Origin: Lachnoclostridium sp. UBA5725
GTDB taxonomy: Bacteria; Bacillota; Clostridia; Lachnospirales; Lachnospiraceae
Length of the DNA: 60,567 nucleotides
Assembly (NCBI GenBank): GCA_002419585.1
Contig: DIGJ01000035.1
Span: forward strand, 1 to 60,567
Reading direction: 5' to 3'
Part shown: positions 13,096 to 22,120 of the stretch, in pieces
Layout: each line of letters begins with the position of its first letter
How positions within the stretch are numbered: the first letter of the stretch is position 1
The notes under the pieces: model-generated
Databases searched by the model: none
Seen by the model: the letters and a program-made list of their open reading frames with translations, nothing else
Told to the model about the DNA's origin: nothing
Program-made: the position numbers and the translations under genes

Positions 13096-13482
13096 TTATT
13101 TATGAAATAAGATTTTGTTTATAGGCTTTCCAATATGCTTGTCCTGTCTCCACTGAGGAGCCTCTCCATCATCACTCCAATATTCATCCAATTTACGTAT
13201 TCTACCGCTTGTTACTTCAAAAAATGATGTGACATGGAATGAAATCTCATTTGTCCATACACGAGTAACCGTAATTACGGTTTTCTCAATCGTTTCTATT
13301 CGCTCAATCTCACCATTCCATTTTCCTGGATACTCACAGTTTGCTCTAAGAAATTCTTCAACATTAAACTGCTCATTTGTATTATGCCATCTGATACAGG
13401 CATCTTCATCAAAGTAATCCCTTAATCTTTCTTCGTCCTGCGCCGCAATGCAACTCCAATACTGCTTAAAAAAAGCTTCCAT
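13096..13482 (-). CDS. SnoaL-like / NTF2-fold protein
   Basis: This 128-residue protein has the NTF2/SnoaL layout: an N-terminal helix with FKQYWSCIAAQDEERLRDYFDEDACIRWHNT, a middle NVEEFLRANCEYPGKWNGEIERIE, and paired strands (TVITVTRVWTN, SFHVTSFFEVTSGRIRKLDEYW). These folds serve as small-molecule isomerases, hydratases or ligand sensors, so the substrate cannot be told. GGAAGGAAAC precedes the ATG. Confidence 0.7.
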   Translation of the reverse strand: MEAFFKQYWSCIAAQDEERLRDYFDEDACIRWHNTNEQFNVEEFLRANCEYPGKWNGEIERIETIEKTVITVTRVWTNEISFHVTSFFEVTSGRIRKLDEYWSDDGEAPQWRQDKHIGKPINKILFHK

Positions 13483-13536
13483 ATTTATGTGTTTCCTTCC
13501 TGTAAATTCCAGCTTACTAATCCTAGATCCTCCGTT

Positions 13537-13869
13537 TTATTCCATCAGTGTATCACGGAAAATTGTTATCAAAACAATATCTGCTATACTCTGATTCAGA
13601 TAAATCTGTAGCATACCTTTTGGCGTAAGCTTATATTGCTCTAACTGATGTTTATAGTCCACAGCAGCTTTCGCTTCAATATTTATATGGTCTTTAAATG
13701 GTATAATTCGAATAAATTTTTCTTCCACATAATAGCTTGGTATTTTTGCCCATAATTTTTCTTCTATCTCACATGGTATACTTTGATATACCAGATTTCT
13801 TAAATCAATAAATAGTTTTTGTATGTCATCGCTATATTTTTGAGTATATTCCTGAACCTCTTCTTTCAT
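13537..13869 (-). CDS. DUF1801/YdhG-like protein
   Basis: This 110-residue protein begins MKEEVQEYTQKYSDDIQKLFIDLRNLVY and continues with IPCEIEEKLWAKIPSYYVEEKFIRIIPFKDHINIEAKAA. It fits the DUF1801/YdhG group (frataxin-like fold, sometimes called iron chaperones), although the usual GKG segment is weak. It lies 15 bases downstream of the gene at 13885 and may be co-transcribed with it. Function is uncertain. Confidence 0.6.
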   Translation of the reverse strand: MKEEVQEYTQKYSDDIQKLFIDLRNLVYQSIPCEIEEKLWAKIPSYYVEEKFIRIIPFKDHINIEAKAAVDYKHQLEQYKLTPKGMLQIYLNQSIADIVLITIFRDTLME

Positions 13870-13884
13870 CTAATGCTTCTTCCT

Positions 13885-14151
13885 TCAATAATTCCTATTC
13901 TTTGTAATTCTGACAAGTATTCCATACAAATCCTCTTCTCCACTAATGCTTAATACCGTGATATTATCTCCCCCTTGTAACGGACCGCTTTCCTGATACG
14001 TAGATATTTTTGCTTCAAATAGTAATTTAAGGGTTTTACTTAAATGACTTTCCCAATTTTCATAGGTATCTAACCACTCCCTCTCATCAAAGCCCGCTTT
14101 TGAATTGCGCTTATCACTTGAAAACTCTTTTTCATATATATCATCATTCAT
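13885..14151 (-). CDS. hypothetical protein
   Basis: This is an 88-residue protein of unknown family. TAGGAG upstream supports the ATG. It has an acidic N-terminal half (DEREWLDTYENWESHLSKTL) and a beta-rich end (DNITVLSISGEEDLYGILVRIT). It could be an intact small protein or the start of a longer one cut short. Confidence 0.5.
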   Translation of the reverse strand: MNDDIYEKEFSSDKRNSKAGFDEREWLDTYENWESHLSKTLKLLFEAKISTYQESGPLQGGDNITVLSISGEEDLYGILVRITKNRNY

Positions 14152-14251
14152 TTGTTATTTACTCCTAATAATATTTCTTATCCTACTCATCAAATAATAC
14201 ACTTACCCCCATAGAAAAAAAAGAAAATCTCCTCGAAATCAATTTGTTCCA

Positions 14252-14398
14252 TCAGGTTCTCCAGAACACTCCATTTGGCATCCTACATAAATAACCTTGA
14301 AATTTTTCTTTTATTTTTCCGTTATTTATATCTCTTACAATTACATTTTCGTGATACTCTGGGTTCTCATACCATTCAGAAAAATATAAATCGCACAT
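14252..14398 (-). pseudogene. probable gene fragment (48 codons)
   Basis: A leftward frame reads MCDLYFSEWYENPEYHENV and ends in GYLCRMPNGVFWRT. There is no ribosome site and the surrounding DNA is non-coding, so it looks like an internal fragment of a lost gene. The rest of 14152-14568 shows nothing beyond a hairpin near 14513. Confidence 0.3.
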
Positions 14399-14512
14399 GC
14401 ATGATTATAGGCTACACTGTCTTTCCACCGTTATAGCTTTATAGTCATGTGCATACCATAACAAGGACTTAAAGCACTTCACATATTAGGATATTCTTTA
14501 TTGGAATTTCGA

Positions 14513-14542
14513 TAGATGGCTCTTACGTAAATAAGTCATCTT
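14513..14542 (-). terminator. imperfect hairpin after the XRE-TPR gene
   Basis: ATGGCTCTTA and AATAAGTCAT flank a CGTA centre with a few mismatches. It lies about 30 bases beyond the stop of the regulator gene in its direction of transcription. The T tract is weak. Confidence 0.35.
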
Positions 14543-14568
14543 AAAATAAATCAAGGATTCCATTATCC

Positions 14569-15615
14569 TTACATATTTGACTTACTGTTTACCAGCTCCT
14601 GCCAACGCTTATTTTTTTTCATATAATCATATGCTTCTTCATCTTTGAAACATCTCAACAAGTTCTCATGCAACTCTTTCAAGAACTCATCACTCGTTTC
14701 TATAAACTCCATATGTTCATAAAGAGCTGATTTTGTAAAATCACATATTTTATCAAGACTGGCTATCATTCGCTCCATCGTTTCTATCGTTACCTCCGTA
14801 TCTTGCTCTGAGGTTGCTAAATCAAGTCTACACGATACCTCATGGTATTCTCCCATTTCAAAAATGTTTGCCAACTCTCTTTGTTTTTCAACAAGCATAT
14901 GAACCTTTCCCATTTCTTTATCTCGCATTGCCAGCATATATATGCTGTGAAATACCATGTTTATCATTTGATAGCCCGAAAATAATAATTCTTCATATGC
15001 TTTATATGCCTCGTTCACTCGGTTTGTTTTACTGTAAATAACGGCCTGCTTTCTCTTTCTCTCTGGATTCTGTTTTGAAAGGTAAGCCAGATATTCCTCT
15101 GCTTTCTCATACTGTTCTTTTCTTGAGTAGAATCCAAATAAGGAATCGGCAGCACTGGTTCTAATATTCTCATCTTCACTATTCAATGCACGCACATACC
15201 AACCATTGATGTAACTATCGTATTTCTCGGAATCCTGAATATCCTTTGTCAAGCGCCATGCATCAAAAATCACAGCCATTTGCCAAATCATCTGTTCACA
15301 GTCAGGATATTGCTCGATTTTTCTCTTTCCCCACTGAAACGCTTCTTCATAGGTTTCAAATTTTAATTTCGTATTCGCTTCTTTTACAAAACTGTTTATT
15401 TCTTCTGCTGTAAGTTCTTTCTGAAAGGATAATAACGTATCTAAGGTTATATCAAGCAGTCTAGCAATAGGCGCTAATAACATAATATCGGGTTGTGAAT
15501 TTCCATTTTCCCACTTATTTACTGCCGGTGCCGTCACCCCAAGACGATTTGCCATTTCTTCCTGGGTTATGTTTTTTCTTTTTCTGTATTCCCGGATTAC
15601 TTCACCTATCTGCAT
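14569..15615 (-). CDS. XRE transcription regulator with helical-repeat C-terminus
   Basis: This 348-residue protein begins MQIGEVIREYRKRKNITQEE, at the ATG eight bases after AGGAGG. Residues 6-60 are an XRE HTH (MANRLGVTAPAVNKWENG, PDIMLLAPIARLLDITLDTLL). The rest consists of TPR-like helical pairs (EEAFQWGKRKIEQYPDCEQ, KAEEYLAYLSKQNPERKRKQ, VNEAYKAYEELLFSGYQ). This design is common in low-GC Gram-positives, where the repeats sense a ligand or peptide. Its targets are unknown. Confidence 0.85.
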   Translation of the reverse strand: MQIGEVIREYRKRKNITQEEMANRLGVTAPAVNKWENGNSQPDIMLLAPIARLLDITLDTLLSFQKELTAEEINSFVKEANTKLKFETYEEAFQWGKRKIEQYPDCEQMIWQMAVIFDAWRLTKDIQDSEKYDSYINGWYVRALNSEDENIRTSAADSLFGFYSRKEQYEKAEEYLAYLSKQNPERKRKQAVIYSKTNRVNEAYKAYEELLFSGYQMINMVFHSIYMLAMRDKEMGKVHMLVEKQRELANIFEMGEYHEVSCRLDLATSEQDTEVTIETMERMIASLDKICDFTKSALYEHMEFIETSDEFLKELHENLLRCFKDEEAYDYMKKNKRWQELVNSKSNM

Positions 15616-15756
15616 ACGAATAACCTCCTGATTCATTTTTTAATTCGCTACTACCCTAGCTGACTTAATCATATCAGGAAGTATCCTTTCTAACAACTGA
15701 ATATGCGTTAATTATTCTTTACAAAAATTAACCGTCATTCATATATTATCTTGCTT

Positions 15757-15918
15757 TTATTCTTTATTCATAATCTTAGTTTCTGTAGTAATAGTTGTTT
15801 GTTTATTCACCTTTAAGTTATTAAATGACACCATGCCAATAATCGCTAAGATTATATTCAAAGCTATAATCGCGCCAATAAGGATAGCAACTGTTTTGCT
15901 AGCAACGCATATTAACAT
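15757..15918 (-). CDS. 53-residue small membrane peptide
   Basis: This short gene overlaps the end of the acetyltransferase gene by 7 bases. A single long hydrophobic helix (VAILIGAIIALNIILAIIGM, residues 10-29) is followed by a polar Thr/Lys tail ending IMNKE. There is no separate ribosome site, so coupled translation would be needed. Unknown function; it may be a lone signal-anchor peptide or a remnant. Confidence 0.4.
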   Translation of the reverse strand: MLICVASKTVAILIGAIIALNIILAIIGMVSFNNLKVNKQTTITTETKIMNKE

Positions 15919-16391
15919 TGTAGATTTCGTACCATAATATACTCTTCTTCATTTTCAGCCTCTGTCTGAAAGCCAAGCTTCCTATACATTTCAACCGCAT
16001 AATTATCTTTCTGCACTGCCAAGGAAGCATTAGAATAACCATCTTCTTTTAAATGCTCAATCATTTGCTTCATCAATTCTGTTCCAATTCCCATTTCTCG
16101 ATATTCTTTATAAAGCGAAATTGCAAATTCCGGTGTATGGTTATCAATACTGCCAAAACCATTTATAGTTCTTACCCATACGGCGCCAATAACCTTCTCA
16201 TCCGCCTCAGCACATAAACAATAATCGCCCTGTTTGCATCCGAAATTTTGGATATAGACCTGAAGCTCCGGCTTTTGGATAATTGATTTTGGTGCCAAAT
16301 TATTTTCATCTCGCTGGAAAATTGCTTCATACAAGAAGTCCTCGAGAAGCGGATATTCATAGGAATGCATTTCTCTGATAATATAATTCAT
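15912..16391 (-). CDS. GNAT-family N-acetyltransferase
   Basis: This 159-residue protein has a GNAT fold: N-terminal YIIREMHSYEYPLLEDFLYEA, a central CLCAEADEKVIGAVWVRTING strand pair, the acetyl-CoA loop EYREMGIGTELMKQMIEHLKEDG (Q/RxxGxG/A type) at about residues 95-117, and the C-terminal ASLAVQKDNYAVEMYRKLGFQ. The substrate cannot be predicted. CGGAGG precedes the ATG. Confidence 0.85.
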   Translation of the reverse strand: MNYIIREMHSYEYPLLEDFLYEAIFQRDENNLAPKSIIQKPELQVYIQNFGCKQGDYCLCAEADEKVIGAVWVRTINGFGSIDNHTPEFAISLYKEYREMGIGTELMKQMIEHLKEDGYSNASLAVQKDNYAVEMYRKLGFQTEAENEEEYIMVRNLQC

Positions 16392-16554
16392 GGTTACCTC
16401 CGATTGTTGTTGTTATTTATAATCGGCTTTCATTCCACACATATTCGTTTTCTCCTTTACTTATATACTAATTGCTCATGATAATATAAATTGGTATATT
16501 ACAGCCTGAGCACTTATCATTTTCCGCATAAGCAACAGGCAAGACCACATCTTG

Positions 16555-16702
16555 CTATTCCTATTTCTCGTTTCATCTCAAAACCTCTCTAATAATTTAT
16601 TTCCAGACCATCATACGCAAATTCGATTCCATCATAGCGCTTCTGCAGTTTAGCATAATCATCGTACGATTTTCTCCAGTCTTCTTCTAATTTCATAAAC
16701 AA
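16555..16702 (-). repeat. duplicated segment copy A with DUF3795 5' fragment
   Basis: About 148 bases here match 18775-18926 with scattered changes. On the - strand this copy still reads MKLEEDWRKSYDDYAKLQKR to EINY-stop, followed by a new ATG and KREIGIARCGLACCLCGK-stop. The latter is the cysteine-rich beginning of a DUF3795-type protein, cut off after 19 codons. Both pieces are remnants. The rest of 16392-16692 shows no other feature. Confidence 0.6.
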
Positions 16703-17013
16703 TATCCAAATTTCTTCGCCTGTTCCTCTAGATGAGTAAGAATTTTGCAACCTACACCAGAAGACTTTTTTCTGGCAAACATCCGCTTAATTTCTGCTGT
16801 GTCATCGGATAATTCTCGCAATGCTCCACATCCGACCGCTATATCACTTTCCCTTGCAATTACAAATATTGACCTTGGATTTTTGGTATCAGCATTATCA
16901 AAACTACCTCTACCGCTGTTTCCTGTGATATGTTCCAATACCGCTGATAGTTCATCCATTAATATAATGGCATCAGAAGAATTTATATTTTCTAATCCTA
17001 TCGTTATATCCAT
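16693..17013 (-). pseudogene. GNAT acetyltransferase truncated at its C-terminus
   Basis: This 106-codon gene starts at the ATG six bases after GAGGTG. It shows GNAT features up to the acetyl-CoA loop (FARKKSSGVGCKILTHLEEQAKKFGY), but stops at GYCL. The conserved last third (the LETR and AVxFYExxGF strands) is missing and the frame runs into the duplicated remnant at 16555-16702. It is probably inactive. Confidence 0.7.
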
Positions 17014-17030
17014 TATACACCTCAAGCAAT

Positions 17031-17513
17031 TCAGTTAATATTTTCATTGTCATAATAGTTCGCTTTATCGTTATTATTGAAAAACATACCAGATTGATTA
17101 TGTATGATTATTCCTGTTTTATCTGAATCCGGATAGCTAATAATATCAGGTGAATTTGTCGTGTCAAAATCTATGTATTTTAGCACTTCATTGCTTGAAT
17201 CATTAATTAATTTATGTGCCCCATTTTCTAATGGAGGACAAACTATATAATCTCCTGCTTTTATGCTTCTATCCCCATTCGGTGTTTTTAAGATGCCTTG
17301 TCCACTAATAATATAAAATACTTCCGTATTCGTAGCATGATAGTGATATGGATAATTCGATTTCATCGGAGGAATTTCATAAATCGCAACATAGCACTGG
17401 CTAAAATCTTCCCTCGGAGTAATCTCATATTTAATATATTCATAAGGTTCATGCTCCGCTTTATGCTTTCCAGTCAAATTATTTTCATTCGTAATTAGTA
17501 TCTCACCCTTCAT
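17031..17513 (-). CDS. cupin-domain protein
   Basis: This 160-residue protein starts at the ATG five bases after GGAGGG. The cupin core has motif 1 around YPYHYHATNTEVFYIISGQG (two His and a Glu for metal) and motif 2 GDYIVCPPLENGAHKL, with NGDRSIKAGD between. It probably binds a small metabolite or sugar with a metal ion. The position, 18 bases upstream of the truncated GNAT gene, suggests a former two-gene unit. Confidence 0.8.
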   Translation of the reverse strand: MKGEILITNENNLTGKHKAEHEPYEYIKYEITPREDFSQCYVAIYEIPPMKSNYPYHYHATNTEVFYIISGQGILKTPNGDRSIKAGDYIVCPPLENGAHKLINDSSNEVLKYIDFDTTNSPDIISYPDSDKTGIIIHNQSGMFFNNNDKANYYDNENIN

Positions 17514-17554
17514 AAGCACCCTCCAATACTGTCAACAAAAAACACGTAATTATT

Positions 17555-17690
17555 TTACAGATTAATGGTATACATCATACCATGACCTTCTTTATCGTTC
17601 GGTCTTAAACGGAATCCTAATTTCAAATAGAATTCTTCCTTCCCTCTAGCAGCCATGAGTCCAATTGCAGTACTATTTTCTGTTCTTAGG
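17555..17690 (-). pseudogene. C-terminal fragment of a GNAT acetyltransferase
   Basis: The - strand frame reads LRTENSTAIGLMAARGKEEF then YLKLGFRLRPNDKEGHGMMY and a stop. This is the last strand and helix of GNAT proteins of the MAAPGKEEFYxKxGF type. There is no start, and the 5' part is replaced by the gene at 17686. Confidence 0.6.
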
Positions 17691-18642
17691 GAATAATCTG
17701 TTCATAATAATCGTCTCCCTCTTCAAAAACAGCGAAATCAAAATTATTACTCTCCCTTTCATTTAATTCTCGGTATTCTGTCCATATTTCATCGATACAT
17801 TGATACTTTTTATTATCCAAATATATATTACGTATCAAGTCTATATATCTTTCTATTAGACTTTTATCCAATGTATTAGTCATATTCGGAAGTTTATTAT
17901 TGAAAAACAAAATCTTAGTGCAATCCATATAATCTGAAAAGCTTTTAACGGCATTATCCATACACTTTTCTACATATTTCTGTATTAATGCATTGCAGTA
18001 TGTATTAGAATAATAATCAAAAGAAGAATCTATCTGTAAATAATTCTCTTCAGTCGTATTTACATATACTGTCATGATTCTATTTGGCTTTCTTTCATCT
18101 TCATAATGTAAAAAATCGCGTTTCAATGAGGTTTTATTTATCATATCTGATTCTATTTCCATATTTATTTCGATTTGCTCATCTGATTTTATTTCGGCGA
18201 TTCTTTGTGAAATGGCAATAATTAGATTTTGAGCAAGCTTTTCAACAACTTTTGCATTCTTTATATCGATTGCAACTACTGATTCATCTAATACTATATT
18301 TAACCCTTCATTATCAAGTATGTTTTTCCAACATTCTCTTACTGATGGTTCAATTAATTCATTTTGATTTGATAATAAACTTATTATTTCTTCATCGATT
18401 TTCTTTGTAAGCTTATTTAATTTTGTGATAAATTCAAATGTTAAAGTTTTTGCTTCAATTACTACATACTTATTTTCATTAGAAAATTTAATTTCTGGTT
18501 GAGCCCCATTTCTCACAACCTTATCACAACATTCAAAATCCATTTTTTCATATTCTAAGTTATACCTTGCTTGAATAAAATCACCTAAGAATTCTATAAT
18601 TTCACAACTTTTTTGTTTTTCACAATTCTGACACTTTTCCAT
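17686..18642 (-). CDS. unknown protein with Cys cluster and possible PD-(D/E)xK site
   Basis: This 318-residue protein has no family I recognise. It begins MEKCQNCEKQKSC, a possible metal site. Pro49-Glu50 in GAQPEIKF and Glu63-Ala-Lys65 in YVVIEAKTL have the spacing of a PD-(D/E)xK nuclease core. Long helices follow, and an acidic tail (FAVFEEGDDYYEQIIP). GGGG(A) upstream supports the ATG. Its codon use is very AT-rich like other island genes. A defence or restriction-type nuclease is one possibility, with weak support. Confidence 0.5.
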   Translation of the reverse strand: MEKCQNCEKQKSCEIIEFLGDFIQARYNLEYEKMDFECCDKVVRNGAQPEIKFSNENKYVVIEAKTLTFEFITKLNKLTKKIDEEIISLLSNQNELIEPSVRECWKNILDNEGLNIVLDESVVAIDIKNAKVVEKLAQNLIIAISQRIAEIKSDEQIEINMEIESDMINKTSLKRDFLHYEDERKPNRIMTVYVNTTEENYLQIDSSFDYYSNTYCNALIQKYVEKCMDNAVKSFSDYMDCTKILFFNNKLPNMTNTLDKSLIERYIDLIRNIYLDNKKYQCIDEIWTEYRELNERESNNFDFAVFEEGDDYYEQIIP

Positions 18643-18774
18643 ATTTTTCCCCTATCTTCATGCATCTACTATAGTCGGTACATACTAATTCCACACTTTG
18701 CATATTTCCTATCTAGCGAGATTTCTAATCACTTCTAATAGGTTATCGAGTACCCTGGAGCTATTGCCTTGCAA

Positions 18775-18926
18775 TTCCTAACTCTCGTTTCATCACAAAA
18801 CCTCTCTAATAATTAATTTCAAGACCATCATACGCAAATTCGATTCCATCATAGAGCTACTGCAGTTTAGCCTACTCATCGTTCGATTTTCCCCAAGTCT
18901 TCTTCTAATTTCATAAACAGCCCTAT
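18775..18926 (-). repeat. duplicated segment copy B (decayed)
   Basis: This is the second copy of the segment at 16555-16702, about 2.2 kb away in the same orientation. Here the frame starting MKLEEDLGKIER stops after 12 codons and the DUF3795 start stops after MKRELGIARQ, so it is more degraded than copy A. Otherwise 18643-18962 contains nothing recognisable. Confidence 0.6.
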
Positions 18927-18962
18927 CTCTTATTTATCAAATTTCATTAATACCTGTTACAT

Positions 18963-19520
18963 TTATTCCAACTGCTCTTTAACCTGTTTCATAATATTTT
19001 CGTATTTATCAGTAGAACATGAATTTTCTCCGCCGTATATTGTTCGATACGCCATACCTGTAGGGTCTTCAGCAATCTCCCATAAATAGCTGTCCGTTGG
19101 ATATAGATATGACGTATATTCCTCCTCATCAATAACACCTTCATATCTTGGATTTTCCATACTACATGGCCAATAATAATATCGCCCCTTCTTAAGCCCC
19201 AAAATGGCATCCGTATCTTCTCCAATATATTTTAATACAGACCACACTTCTTTCTTATTCATCTGCAAAATTAAATCTTTATATGATTTAAGTAATTCAA
19301 CTAGCTCAGCATTGTTATCAATTTCACCTTTGTTAATTCTCTTATCAATTTCAGCATAATATTCTTCATAACTACTATAACCATAAGGGTCAAGATTGTC
19401 TTCACCAGCGTCGCCTAGTTTATCAAGCAGATTACTTGGATAGGAAAAGACTTCTCCGTTACACTTTTGGCTTTGTAAAAGCAAATTGTATTTTTTATGA
19501 TTATCTGGTATGTAAACCAT
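18963..19520 (-). CDS. hypothetical protein
   Basis: This 185-residue, acidic, Tyr-rich protein is of unknown family. GGAGG precedes the ATG. It has a short N-terminal basic segment, a helical middle (ELVELLKSYKDLILQMNKKEVWSVLKYIG) and a C-terminal segment rich in aromatics (YYYWPCSMENPRYEGVIDEEEY). It resembles the style of immunity or SUKH-like proteins, but I cannot assign it. Confidence 0.5.
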   Translation of the reverse strand: MVYIPDNHKKYNLLLQSQKCNGEVFSYPSNLLDKLGDAGEDNLDPYGYSSYEEYYAEIDKRINKGEIDNNAELVELLKSYKDLILQMNKKEVWSVLKYIGEDTDAILGLKKGRYYYWPCSMENPRYEGVIDEEEYTSYLYPTDSYLWEIAEDPTGMAYRTIYGGENSCSTDKYENIMKQVKEQLE

Positions 19521-19550
19521 TCATTACCGCCTCCATAATCTAAGCAACGT

Positions 19551-19988
19551 TCATGCATTTTTAATAGCATTCTCTACTTTCTTCAATAATTTTGGCTGAA
19601 TTTCAGGATAAGTCCATTTATCAGGCAGCTTATCAAATAATTCTATCTTTTCAATTTCAAATCCCGGCAGTTCTTCAAACTTGGTAATATCAGCAAAATA
19701 TAACATTCCAAACGTCTCTGTACTATTTTCAATTACTCCGTCATTACCACATACAGAATATACACATATCTTCTTTATTGAGTATTCAACTGCACCGGTT
19801 TCTTCATAAAGTTCTCTTTTTGCAGTCGATAAGATATCCTCGCCTACTTCTCTGTGCCCGCCCGGGCATTCATAGCTACTTCTCTTCCTATGTTTACACA
19901 ACACCCATTTCCCTTGACTTTTCGATACAATAACAGCAAATTTCAATAAACTGTCATCGATATTATCGTAAAAATTTACTTTTAACAT
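19551..19988 (-). CDS. Nudix hydrolase
   Basis: This 145-residue protein starts at the second ATG, because GGGGAG is too close to the first. The Nudix box is complete: GHREVGEDILSTAKRELYEE then TGA, at about residues 48-70. Nudix enzymes hydrolyse nucleoside diphosphates linked to another moiety, with Mg2+ held by the RELYEE glutamates. The substrate is unknown. A second Nudix gene lies 150 bases upstream. Confidence 0.85.
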   Translation of the reverse strand: MLKVNFYDNIDDSLLKFAVIVSKSQGKWVLCKHRKRSSYECPGGHREVGEDILSTAKRELYEETGAVEYSIKKICVYSVCGNDGVIENSTETFGMLYFADITKFEELPGFEIEKIELFDKLPDKWTYPEIQPKLLKKVENAIKNA

Positions 19989-20140
19989 AGACATCTCCCC
20001 TAATTTGTATATACTTTAATCACCATTATAAAATCAATATAAGTCTATTAGTTGGACCTTCTCAAATAAATAACATTGCTTTTCCGGGTCATAAAAGCTC
20101 ATATTTTATGTTCCACATAAACGGAGTTTAGGTCCTTCAA

Positions 20141-20665
20141 TTATTTCAATTCCAAACCTTTTTCTTTTTGCTCATTAGTTATTATGTGCTTTAGCATTTT
20201 TGGAATATCTATAAGCTCCTCTGCAAAAAAAGCTGGAAAGGCCTTATAATTCTTCAATTCACAGATTGGTAGCCAGTACATATTTTCTTTATATGTACCC
20301 ATTGGTGTAGTTGTAAAACTATTACTATTTAATTCTTTTGTACCTCTTGATTTCATTAAATAATAAAACGCAATCTCATGACAGTCATAACCATCCAAAC
20401 TTCCTGTCCCAAGGAAAAAATTTTCATGTATAAATAACAATCTATCTATTTCATATTTTATTCCTGTTTCCTCATATACCTCGCGAAGTATTGCATCATC
20501 TGCTTTTTCTCCTAAATGTACACCTCCACCAATAGAGTAGAAATAGTCATCTGCTTCATTTTCACTTTTAGCAAATAAAACACAATTATCTTCTATAATA
20601 ACAGCAGCAGCCCGATATCGAAACCACTTATTTTCGTTAGCAAAACAACAATCCTCTTTTGTCAT
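20141..20665 (-). CDS. Nudix hydrolase
   Basis: This 174-residue protein has an N-terminal FRYRAAAVIIEDNCVLFAKS strand pair and the Nudix box GGGVHLGEKADDAILREVYE then ETG at about residues 47-69. The C-terminal helical segment (LPICELKNYKAFPAFFAEEL) is typical of the wider ADP-ribose/dGTP-type subfamilies. AGGAGAATGCTAAT precedes the ATG. It is not a recent duplicate of the neighbouring Nudix gene; the sequences differ widely. Confidence 0.85.
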   Translation of the reverse strand: MTKEDCCFANENKWFRYRAAAVIIEDNCVLFAKSENEADDYFYSIGGGVHLGEKADDAILREVYEETGIKYEIDRLLFIHENFFLGTGSLDGYDCHEIAFYYLMKSRGTKELNSNSFTTTPMGTYKENMYWLPICELKNYKAFPAFFAEELIDIPKMLKHIITNEQKEKGLELK

Positions 20666-20741
20666 ATTAGCATTCTCCTACTTCACTTTCTGTAAAATCC
20701 AACCAGTAATTATACTCATCGAATTTGGTAAAGTGTATATG

Positions 20742-21596
20742 TTAACGGTATCCTGTTCTTGATTTACTTATCTTAATGCGGCTGATGGAATAACCATAAC
20801 AGCTCAGCATTTTTTCCATTTCATTTTCAGAAATTTCAGCTTTTGGTCCGATTATGATTTCGACCAATGCATTCTCTTTACATTTAGAAAAGTCCATTTC
20901 TCTAAAAGGTATAATTGCATTATCATTAACACGATACTTTATTTTACTGATAGGAATTTTCACATCATTCTTTAAATATTCAAATTCATCATCATATATT
21001 ATTCTATATTCTTTTTCCTCCATAAAACCAGGATTTTTACAAAGTAATGCATTAAGTACTATATCATGTAAAATATTTTCACATGTTGTCACCCAATTTT
21101 TTGTTCCCTTTCCATTGCAGGATTTGTATTCATTTAACCAATCTTTACATAGTATTTTATCATTTATAATGTTGGATTGCTCATAACTATCATAAACAAT
21201 TTTTTCAATTATTACTTTCGAATTTTGACTAATAAAATCACCATCAAATCCAATCGCTACTCCTTTCCCGTTATTAGCATAAGCTCTCCATTGACTTAGG
21301 ATATCCCCTTCTTCTGAAAGCGATGCTATATATGGTGGTTCAATATTTTGAAAATACCAATTATCTTTTATTACGTTGTTCGATTCAAATAAGGTATCAA
21401 ACATTTGTTTAAAATCTTCTTTATCATTTACGGTCAAATGAGAAGTATAAAATTCATAATTATTTGTTAGGTTTTTTATTAACCATTTTATTTCGTCGCA
21501 ATCGTTCATTTTAAATGGATTGCCTAAACGGAAACTAGCATTTTGAATTATACTTAAAAATGAATCCAAAGAACAATAATGATAATATGTGCACAT
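20742..21596 (-). CDS. DUF2971-family protein
   Basis: This 284-residue protein begins MCTYYHYCSLDSFLSIIQN, chosen because GAGGAG lies seven bases upstream of this ATG. Conserved DUF2971 features are the N-terminal YHYCSLDSFLSII...FRLGNPFKMND and the central SLSEEGDILSQWRAYANNGK then GVAIGF (residues 107-135), resembling the fold of ADP-ribosyltransferase-like proteins. DUF2971 genes are frequent on accessory islands and near defence loci. Activity is unknown. Confidence 0.8.
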   Translation of the reverse strand: MCTYYHYCSLDSFLSIIQNASFRLGNPFKMNDCDEIKWLIKNLTNNYEFYTSHLTVNDKEDFKQMFDTLFESNNVIKDNWYFQNIEPPYIASLSEEGDILSQWRAYANNGKGVAIGFDGDFISQNSKVIIEKIVYDSYEQSNIINDKILCKDWLNEYKSCNGKGTKNWVTTCENILHDIVLNALLCKNPGFMEEKEYRIIYDDEFEYLKNDVKIPISKIKYRVNDNAIIPFREMDFSKCKENALVEIIIGPKAEISENEMEKMLSCYGYSISRIKISKSRTGYR

Positions 21597-22120
21597 AAAT
21601 AACTCCTCTAATTTTTTTATTTCCATTTTATACCATATTATTAGCTATTACTACATATTTTTAAATCGGACCTATCTATAAAGAAACTAGCATTATTAAA
21701 ACCGCAAATTGTTTGTTAAGTAATTTATCCAACATACCTTTAAGACAAAATTAGAAGAATTTTCTATTTCCATCATGTCAATGAGGGAACCGAGCGACAT
21801 AATGCAAGCAACGCGTAGTCATTGATGTCTGTGCTTGCTACGTTTTATAAGTATTTTTATTTAATTTAATTGCAATTAATTCGAATTTAATTTCCGATAT
21901 TTTTTAATATTCTGATTTGCATTTGTAGGTGATTTTAGCTGTTTTCTTCATCATTTCAGTCCATCCATTATTCCCATGATATAGAATTTGCAAAAACCAT
22001 ATCACAAAAAAGATTTCGAAATCGCTGTATCAAGAAGTTTGTAGATAAAGGATGCGGTTTCTACATGTTTCTGACCCTTTATCAGCATGAATCTCTAATA
22101 TACCGCTCTTTATTTCAAAA
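21597..22120. other. non-coding stretch with one inverted repeat
   Basis: No credible gene is visible. GCAAGCA (21804-21810) and TGCTTGC (21832-21838) form a 7-bp stem with a 21-base loop. An alternative pairing uses CGTAG and CTACG. It may be an RNA element or degenerate DNA. Confidence 0.3.
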
